This document shows, piece after piece, positions 14,007 to 18,818 of a stretch of DNA of 18,818 nt. A program made the position numbers and the translations under genes. This DNA is from JALOTE01 sp031422195 (lineage in GTDB: Bacteria > Pseudomonadota > Alphaproteobacteria > Rhizobiales > Rhizobiaceae): contig JANOPZ010000033.1 in NCBI GenBank assembly GCA_031422195.1, positions 1 to 18,818 of the forward strand, given 5' to 3'. Under the pieces are notes generated by a model that was not told the DNA's origin, made no database searches, and worked only from the letters and a program-made list of their open reading frames with translations. How positions within the stretch are numbered: position 1 is the stretch's first letter; each line of letters starts with the position of its first letter.

Positions 14007-15239
14007 TTATTTGTAGATACGAGCGCGGGCTTCTTCGAGGCGCGCGAGAATGGCATCAAGGTTTTCAGGTTTAACCATGAATTCCTGGAAGCCTTCCATA
14101 CCAATTTTCGCCATTTCAGCCGGAGCATCACGGTCGAAGAACTGGGCAAGACCAGAAGCTGTTGAAACAGTCTCGAAACCGGCTTTGATGAATGGATCAT
14201 CTGCACCAACGGTTGCGGTTTTGTTTGTAGGCAACTGGCCAATGGCGGCGTTTAACTTGGTCTGGGCAGGGCCCGAACCGACAAATGCCAAAAAGAGTTT
14301 GGCATCGGCAGCATTTTTAGCACCTGATGGAATATGGATCGTGTCTGTTGGAGCCTCTTCAGCACGTGGAACGCCCGGGGTGATTTCCGGGAACACGAGG
14401 AAGCCGAGGTTGTCGTTGGTCATGCCGCCTTCTTTGAAGACACCGACAGCAAAGTTACCCATCACGTAGTTTGCAGCTTTACCTTGAACGAGCAAAGCGG
14501 CAGCATCCTGCCAATCAATGGCAGCATGGTTTTTGGTTGTGTGTGGCACGATACGGGCCCAATTGGCGAACACGGCCTTCACTTTATCGTCGGTCCACGC
14601 AACTTTACCGGCTGTCAGATCCATATGGAACTCATAACCATTGGTGCGCAGGTTCATATAATCGAAAATACCGGCAATTGGCCACAGGGCTTTTGAACCG
14701 GTTGTCACACAATCAACGCCAGCGGCGGTGAATTTTTCGCAGTTGGCAACAAACTCATCCCAGTTTTTAGGCTCGGTTACGCCAGCCGCTTTGTAAACGT
14801 CTTTATTGTAATAAATGCCCCACTGGTAGTAGGTGTAAGGGATACCCCATTGTTTGCCGTCAATGGTCATGCCGCCGAGCGATGATGACATCTGGTCTTT
14901 AAAGCCATTGGCTTCCCAAACATCAGACACGTCCATGAACTGGCCAGCTTTTACAAATGGTGCCATGCGGTTGCCAGCATACCAGTTGGCCAAATCAGGC
15001 GCATCAGCGGTCAAGAAGTTGCGGATCGCTGTTTTATAGCCTTCATGGTCGAAGTTTGTCAGCTGCACATCAATATCGGGGTTAGCGGCTTCAAAGTCGG
15101 CAATCAAAGCTTCCATCGCTTTGAGTGGAATTGGATCGTAGTCAGCATTGTATTTTACAACGCGCTGTTCGGCCATTGCAGCGCCTGCCATCAAGGCAAC
15201 AGCGGCAGAGCCAAGCAAAATAGTTTTAAAAAGTTTCAT
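14007..15239 (-). CDS. Sugar ABC transporter periplasmic binding protein
   Basis: The 410-residue protein is an extracellular solute-binding protein family 1 (MalE/LacE-like) component. It starts with a clear signal peptide: MKLFKTILL, a hydrophobic core, and cleavage expected after AMA at about residue 23. No lipobox Cys is present. NADYDPIPLKAMEALIADFE and the GIPYTYYQWGIYYNKDVYKAAG segment are typical of this family. The frame is open to 15419, but those upstream residues are not protein-like. The ATG at 15239 has AGGAGG nine bases upstream; an ATG at 15248 directly abuts that site and is less likely. As first gene of the minus-strand series it lies behind the control region with the IclR-type palindrome. 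It would deliver a galactoside to the two permeases. Ligand identity is inferred from neighbours. Confidence 0.94.
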   Translation of the reverse strand: MKLFKTILLGSAAVALMAGAAMAEQRVVKYNADYDPIPLKAMEALIADFEAANPDIDVQLTNFDHEGYKTAIRNFLTADAPDLANWYAGNRMAPFVKAGQFMDVSDVWEANGFKDQMSSSLGGMTIDGKQWGIPYTYYQWGIYYNKDVYKAAGVTEPKNWDEFVANCEKFTAAGVDCVTTGSKALWPIAGIFDYMNLRTNGYEFHMDLTAGKVAWTDDKVKAVFANWARIVPHTTKNHAAIDWQDAAALLVQGKAANYVMGNFAVGVFKEGGMTNDNLGFLVFPEITPGVPRAEEAPTDTIHIPSGAKNAADAKLFLAFVGSGPAQTKLNAAIGQLPTNKTATVGADDPFIKAGFETVSTASGLAQFFDRDAPAEMAKIGMEGFQEFMVKPENLDAILARLEEARARIYK

Positions 15240-15292
15240 TCGGGTCATCCTCCTAGTGATTGGCATCCGAAGGTCGAGCCTCACAATCGTTA

Positions 15293-15372
15293 AAAGCGGG
15301 TGCTTTGACAGATCACGGGGCCGGAGGGTTTCTCCCAAAACCTTCGGCGTTAAATCAAGATGCGCCCGCTTT
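15293..15372 (-). other. Possible structured leader of the binding-protein operon
   Basis: Within the untranslated leader (minus strand), AAAGCGGG (15372–15365) can pair perfectly with CCCGCTTT (15300–15293). The enclosed 64 nt contain an imperfect hairpin between CCGAAGGTTT (15347–15338) and AAACCCTCCGG (15331–15321). The structure ends about 50 nt before the start codon. It matches no riboswitch class I recognise; it may only stabilise the mRNA or be chance. Confidence 0.3.
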
Positions 15373-15376
15373 CGCA

Positions 15377-15393
15377 GTTCCGCTATGTGGAAC
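15377..15393. promoter_or_regulatory. Probable operator of the IclR-family regulator
   Basis: GTTCCGCTATGTGGAAC is a 17-bp palindrome with 5-bp perfect arms and a 7-bp centre, closely matching the GTTCC-N7-GGAAC type bound by many IclR-family regulators. It lies in the intergenic region next to the iclR-like gene. It would sit roughly 12–28 nt downstream of the predicted transcription start of the binding-protein operon, which suits repression, and upstream of any iclR promoter. Confidence 0.65.
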
Positions 15394-15398
15394 GCAAT

Positions 15399-15426
15399 TT
15401 GACTATTCAGAATAATCATCCTAAAC
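15399..15426 (+). promoter_or_regulatory. Candidate divergent promoter for the iclR-like gene
   Basis: TTGACT (15399–15404) is followed after 16 bp by CTAAAC (15421–15426) on the plus strand. The -35 is good and the -10 poor. If real, it overlaps the opposing operon promoter, so the two would compete and could share the palindrome at 15377–15393. Confidence 0.25.
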
Positions 15427-15441
15427 CCTTCCCATTGTCAA
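15412..15441 (-). promoter_or_regulatory. Sigma70-like promoter of the galactoside operon
   Basis: On the minus strand a perfect TTGACA (15441–15436) is followed after 18 bp by GATTAT (15417–15412). Transcription would start near 15405, giving a leader of about 165 nt before the binding-protein ATG. An 11-bp palindrome TATTCAGAATA (15404–15414) overlaps the -10 and start region. Confidence 0.5.
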
Positions 15442-15460
15442 GCACATCTGCAAAGCTGTG

Positions 15461-16303
15461 ATGACAATTGGGGTGCGCTTGGGAGGGCGGCAATTGCTGG
15501 CGCAAGATAAACAAAGAGAAGCCAAACAAACAGCTGCCATCGATACCGGCACGCTGGGCAAGGCCGTGCGTGTCCTTGATGTTGTGGCAAGCTCCGAGCG
15601 CCCGTTACGCTTCACTGACCTTCTCGAGCTGGTTGACCAGCCGCGCGGCACATTACACCGGCAGATTTCCAATCTGATTTCCGAAGGGCTGCTCACCCAG
15701 CGCGGTGATTTTTATTATGAACTCGGGCCACGGCTTTTGAAGTTGGCGTCACGCGCATGGTCTGGAAACCAGTTTCGCCATATTGCCGAACCGCATTTGG
15801 CAGCGCTTCATGAGGCAACAGGCGAAACGGTGCATTTAGGCGTTTTGGCCGATGATGAGATTATTTATCTCGACAAAGTAGAAAGCCGCTCTGCGGTGCG
15901 CATGCACAGCCAAGTTGGCAAAGCGTCCCCGGTTTATTGCACCGGTGTGGGCAAAGCAGCTTTGTCACGGCTGCCAGAAGTGCGGTTGGTTCAAATTGCG
16001 CATAAAATCAGTTATCAAAAGTTCACGCCGACCACGCTGGCTGACGCCAATGCCCTTATGGCAGAGATAGCTGACATCAGGCGGAATGGTCTTGCGTTTG
16101 ACCGCGAAGAACATGAGCTGGGCATTTCGTGTGTCGCCGCACCGATTTCATCAATTGATGGCAGCTTGGTTGCCGGAATTTCAGTCACCGCGCCATCTTA
16201 CAAGGTGGATATGAGGCAGCTTGAGGCTTGGGGGCCGCTGGTACGGCAAACAGCAGACAGCATTAGCAGTGACATTGCTATGCGCATGGGCCCGCGCATT
16301 TGA
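15461..16303 (+). CDS. IclR-family transcriptional regulator
   Basis: The 280-residue cytosolic regulator has an N-terminal winged helix (about residues 30–95: LGKAVRVLDVVASSERPLRF, then LVDQPRGTLHRQISNLISEGLL). A C-terminal effector-binding domain follows, with GETVHLGVLADDEIIYLDKV, PVYCTGVGKA and FDREEHELGISCVAAPI, all typical of IclR proteins. It is divergent from the binding-protein gene and next to an IclR-type palindrome, so it most likely controls the galactoside operon, with galactose, galactonate or a derivative as candidate effector (inference). The start is uncertain: GTG at 15458 or ATG at 15461 have poor ribosome-binding sites, while a TTG at 15494 has GGGAGG seven bases upstream and still includes the whole winged helix. 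The ABC ATPase follows after 25 nt. Confidence 0.92.
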   Translation: MTIGVRLGGRQLLAQDKQREAKQTAAIDTGTLGKAVRVLDVVASSERPLRFTDLLELVDQPRGTLHRQISNLISEGLLTQRGDFYYELGPRLLKLASRAWSGNQFRHIAEPHLAALHEATGETVHLGVLADDEIIYLDKVESRSAVRMHSQVGKASPVYCTGVGKAALSRLPEVRLVQIAHKISYQKFTPTTLADANALMAEIADIRRNGLAFDREEHELGISCVAAPISSIDGSLVAGISVTAPSYKVDMRQLEAWGPLVRQTADSISSDIAMRMGPRI

Positions 16304-16328
16304 TGGGCATCCAAATGGAGAAACTGAA

Positions 16329-17396
16329 TTGGCTGATGTATCATTAAGGAAGGTCAAAAAATCCTTCGGCGCGGTGGATGTGATCCATAGTGTTGATCTG
16401 GATATTAAGAGCGGTGAATTTGTGGTGTTCGTCGGGCCATCGGGCTGCGGTAAATCGACATTGCTGCGTGTGGTAGCCGGTTTGGAAGACGTGACTGCGG
16501 GCGCGCTTTCAATTGGCGGGCGTGATGTGACCCATATTGAACCTGCCGACCGCGGCGTTGCGATGGTGTTTCAATCTTACGCGCTCTATCCCCATATGAG
16601 CGTCGAAGAAAACATGGGCTTCGGCCTCAAAATGACTGGCCATGATGCTGCCGAAGTCAAACGCCGCACAGACCATGCTGCAGGCATTTTGCAGCTTGGG
16701 CCTTTGATGCAGCGTAAACCCAAACAGCTTTCCGGCGGGCAGCGCCAGCGTGTTGCCATTGGCCGAGCCATTGTGCGCGAGCCGAAAGTGTTTTTGTTTG
16801 ATGAGCCCTTGTCTAACCTTGATGCAGAATTGCGTGTGCAAATGCGGCTGGAAATTGCCAAACTGCACAATCAGCTGGGCGCAACAATGATTTATGTGAC
16901 GCATGATCAGGTGGAAGCCATGACTTTGGCAGACAAAATTGTGGTTTTGCGTTCCGGCCATATTGAACAGGTTGGTTCCCCATTGGAACTTTATGACAAC
17001 CCGGATAATTTATTTGTCGCCGGCTTTATTGGCTCACCGCGTATGAACTTTTTAGATGCCGTTGCCGATGGAACCGGCGTGACCTTGTCTCAATTTGACA
17101 ATGTCAAAGTGCCATTGCAACTCCAAGGCGCTATTCCGGTCGGCGGCAAATTAAAACTGGGTTTGCGTCCGGAGCATTTTGACCCCAATGGCCCTGTTTC
17201 CATCAGCCTCAATATTGATGTGATTGAGCATTTGGGCGGCACGTCGTTTGGATATGGCGGCGCTAGCAGCGAAGATCCAATTACGGTTGAAATCAAAGAT
17301 GGGCGCAAAGTTGCCTCCGGCGCCATGCTGAAAACCGGTTTTGATCCGTCAAAAGCGTTTTTGTTTGATACGAGCGATGGAAGGCGGCTTCGATAG
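16329..17396 (+). CDS. Sugar ABC transporter ATPase, MalK/UgpC type
   Basis: This 355-residue ATPase energises carbohydrate import. Walker A GPSGCGKST (36–44), Q-loop FQSYALYPHM (81–90), signature LSGGQRQR (134–141), Walker B VFLFDEP (154–160) and the switch His192 in YVTHDQVEAM are all intact. A C-terminal TOBE/MalK-like regulatory domain (about 235–355) follows. The start is a TTG at 16329, preceded by GGAG eight bases upstream. It yields an N terminus reading MADVSLRKVKKSFG, as in UgpC/MsmK relatives. The longer open frame from an ATG at 16221 would overlap the iclR-like gene by 83 nt and add a non-homologous extension. It probably forms the complex with the permeases at 12054–13827. ATPases of this type often serve several transporters. 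Confidence 0.94.
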   Translation: MADVSLRKVKKSFGAVDVIHSVDLDIKSGEFVVFVGPSGCGKSTLLRVVAGLEDVTAGALSIGGRDVTHIEPADRGVAMVFQSYALYPHMSVEENMGFGLKMTGHDAAEVKRRTDHAAGILQLGPLMQRKPKQLSGGQRQRVAIGRAIVREPKVFLFDEPLSNLDAELRVQMRLEIAKLHNQLGATMIYVTHDQVEAMTLADKIVVLRSGHIEQVGSPLELYDNPDNLFVAGFIGSPRMNFLDAVADGTGVTLSQFDNVKVPLQLQGAIPVGGKLKLGLRPEHFDPNGPVSISLNIDVIEHLGGTSFGYGGASSEDPITVEIKDGRKVASGAMLKTGFDPSKAFLFDTSDGRRLR

Positions 17397-17409
17397 TTTC
17401 AAACCGGTT

Positions 17410-18783
17410 TCAGGCCGCTTTAGTCAACAGGGTTGCGCGCAAATGACCATTTACGCGCAACAATAATTCGGTGTCGCGGGTGTTTTTTGCTTTACCAAAC
17501 AGATAACCTTGACCGAAATGGCAGCCCATTTCTATCAATTTTGCCGCTTGCTGTTCTGTTTCTATGCCTTCTGCAACGGTTTCAATACCCAGTCCGTCGC
17601 ACATGGCCAAAATTGCGCGGACGATGGTCTCAGAGGCTTTGTCTTCAATAAGGCTGGAAACGAACGAACGATCGATTTTCAACTTATCAAAAGGCAATTC
17701 GCGCAGGCGGCCCAAAGATGATTGCCCGGTCCCAAAATCATCCAGTGAAATCCGCACGCCGCTTGATTTCATTTCATGAATGGCCCGTGCCGCTGCCAGC
17801 GGATTGATCATGACAGCTGTCTCTGTGACTTCGATTTCAATCCGTGATGGATCAATCATATGTTGCCGGATTTGGGTTAGCATATTGGCAGAGGTTGATT
17901 GATCGACCAATTGCGACGGAGATAAATTAAACGCCAGAAACATCGGTTCCGGCCATTGGGCCATGACACTTAAGGCTTTGGTAAACAGCACTTTTGACAA
18001 GGGTGTAATCAAGCCACGTTGTTCAGCAATTGGAATAAACACATCTGGCGGTATGACACCCAAATCGGGGTCGTTCCAGCGGGCCAAACACTCAAACCCA
18101 GCAATACGATTTTTCGAAAATGAAATAATCGGTTGAAAATGCACATCGACTGCAGCTGATGAAATGGCAGTTCTAAGTGCCTGCTCAATTCGCAGCAACC
18201 TTTTTGCATCATCCTCCATGGTGGCATCATGGACGAGAATACAACGGTTTCCACGTTTTTTGGAATTGGAAAGCGCGGTTTCTGCGTGGCGCAGCAAGGT
18301 TTGTGCTGTATCGGCTTCATTGCGGTAAAGCGCGATCCCTGCGGATGTTGTCAGGCGTACCACCCGCCCGCCAATATCAAATGGCGCGGATAATAAATCA
18401 CAAAAAAGTTCGGTCGTGGCAAGGGCTGCGCTTTTATGAAAATCAAGCGGAAGCAAAATTCCAAACGCGTCTCCCTCAATTCGGGCCACAAACGTTTCGC
18501 CCACAGCAGAGTTACGCAAGCGAAGACCCGCTTGTGCTAAGATTTCATCTCCTGCTTCAATACCGAACACATCATTGATCAAACGGAAGTCAATAATGTC
18601 GATAATCGCCAACGCGAAGGGAACAGGGTCAGTACGACGCTCATCCAACAGGCGTGAGACGCGTTCGATAAATCGTTTACGATTTGGCAGGCCAGTCAAT
18701 GCATCATTTTGGCGTCTGGCATGGATCACCGGCACGTCGTCTTGATCATTATCGGTATCGCGCAGTGGAATTTGAGACAGCAT
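17410..18783 (-). CDS. GGDEF–EAL protein, probable c-di-GMP phosphodiesterase
   Basis: The 457-residue protein has a GGDEF domain (about 25–185) and an EAL domain (about 195–445), with no membrane segment or recognisable sensory domain. The GGDEF signature reads EGDAF (103–107): the first Gly and the catalytic Glu are both replaced, so cyclase activity is unlikely, though Asp62, Asn70 and Asp71 remain and could bind GTP. The EAL domain keeps all expected catalytic positions: Glu231 (ECLAR), Asn286 (FNLSPSQ), Glu321 (EVTET), Asp348/Asp349 (DDFGTG), Lys369 (KIDRSF), Glu405 (AEGIE) and Gln425 (GQGYLFG). Hydrolysis of c-di-GMP to pGpG is therefore plausible, with the degenerate GGDEF domain as a possible GTP-responsive regulator. 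The start at 18783 is bounded by an in-frame stop nine codons upstream. The gene converges on the ABC ATPase gene with 13 nt between stops. Confidence 0.92.
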   Translation of the reverse strand: MLSQIPLRDTDNDQDDVPVIHARRQNDALTGLPNRKRFIERVSRLLDERRTDPVPFALAIIDIIDFRLINDVFGIEAGDEILAQAGLRLRNSAVGETFVARIEGDAFGILLPLDFHKSAALATTELFCDLLSAPFDIGGRVVRLTTSAGIALYRNEADTAQTLLRHAETALSNSKKRGNRCILVHDATMEDDAKRLLRIEQALRTAISSAAVDVHFQPIISFSKNRIAGFECLARWNDPDLGVIPPDVFIPIAEQRGLITPLSKVLFTKALSVMAQWPEPMFLAFNLSPSQLVDQSTSANMLTQIRQHMIDPSRIEIEVTETAVMINPLAAARAIHEMKSSGVRISLDDFGTGQSSLGRLRELPFDKLKIDRSFVSSLIEDKASETIVRAILAMCDGLGIETVAEGIETEQQAAKLIEMGCHFGQGYLFGKAKNTRDTELLLRVNGHLRATLLTKAA

Positions 18784-18818
18784 ATCAAACTTTTCAAGAA
18801 CATGGTGCTAGGAAGTTC

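Noticed and set aside
16221..16328. An upstream ATG extension of the ABC ATPase reading frame.
   Set aside because: It overlaps the IclR gene by 83 nt and adds 36 non-homologous residues; the TTG at 16329 with its ribosome-binding site gives the family N terminus.
17397..17416. The self-complementary AAACCGGTTT between the convergent ATPase and GGDEF–EAL genes as a bidirectional terminator.
   Set aside because: It has no loop and no T-tract beyond the palindrome itself, so it would not form a normal terminator hairpin.
1..18818. Signs of phage, CRISPR, toxin–antitoxin, defence or transposase genes.
   Set aside because: No such protein or repeat pattern was recognised; all long reading frames are accounted for by metabolic, regulatory and housekeeping genes.

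Overview
The window looks like chromosomal DNA of an alphaproteobacterium, most likely of the order Hyphomicrobiales (Rhizobiales). This rests on the housekeeping block hemW–rdgB–rph / hrcA–grpE, on the protein sequences, and on a moderate GC content of roughly half by eye. That GC is lowish for the order and more typical of its marine or small-genome members, but genus is not resolvable from the sequence alone. No rRNA, tRNA, CRISPR array, phage gene or transposase was seen.

Region 1 (41–5003) is conserved cell maintenance. On the minus strand rph, rdgB and hemW form a tight unit (1-nt gap, then an ATGA overlap) for tRNA 3'-end trimming, nucleotide-pool sanitation and haem delivery. Divergently on the plus strand lie the heat-shock genes hrcA and grpE, a probable terminator, and a small secreted RlpA-like double-psi beta-barrel protein.

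Region 2 (5004–6622) holds an EamA/DMT-family membrane transporter on the minus strand and a divergent MarR-like winged-helix regulator on the plus strand, only 23 nt apart at the outermost starts.

Region 3 (6640–17396) is the main interest: a galactoside uptake and catabolism locus. A minus-strand gene series reads binding protein, two permeases, SDR dehydrogenase, dgoK, dgoA, SMP-30 lactonase, GH42 beta-galactosidase. An IclR-family regulator and the ABC ATPase lie divergently on the plus strand. The logic is import of a galactoside, cytoplasmic hydrolysis by GH42, then oxidative De Ley–Doudoroff breakdown of galactose: dehydrogenase, lactonase, (dehydratase), KDGal kinase, KDPGal aldolase, giving pyruvate and glyceraldehyde-3-phosphate. 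The D-galactonate dehydratase is not in the window. The divergent control region (15240–15457) contains a 17-bp palindrome of IclR-operator type, a good sigma70-like promoter for the binding-protein operon and a potentially structured leader. A strong terminator hairpin lies between the binding-protein gene and the permeases. A 128-bp imperfect inverted repeat lies between the lactonase and the beta-galactosidase.

Region 4 (17410–18783) is a cytosolic GGDEF–EAL protein with a ruined GGDEF signature and an intact set of EAL catalytic residues, so probably a c-di-GMP phosphodiesterase. The ends, 1–40 and 18784–18818, show nothing supportable.

Nothing here is a clearly new biological system. 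The items most worth a second look are the incomplete De Ley–Doudoroff cluster with its regulatory architecture, and the palindromic intergenic element.
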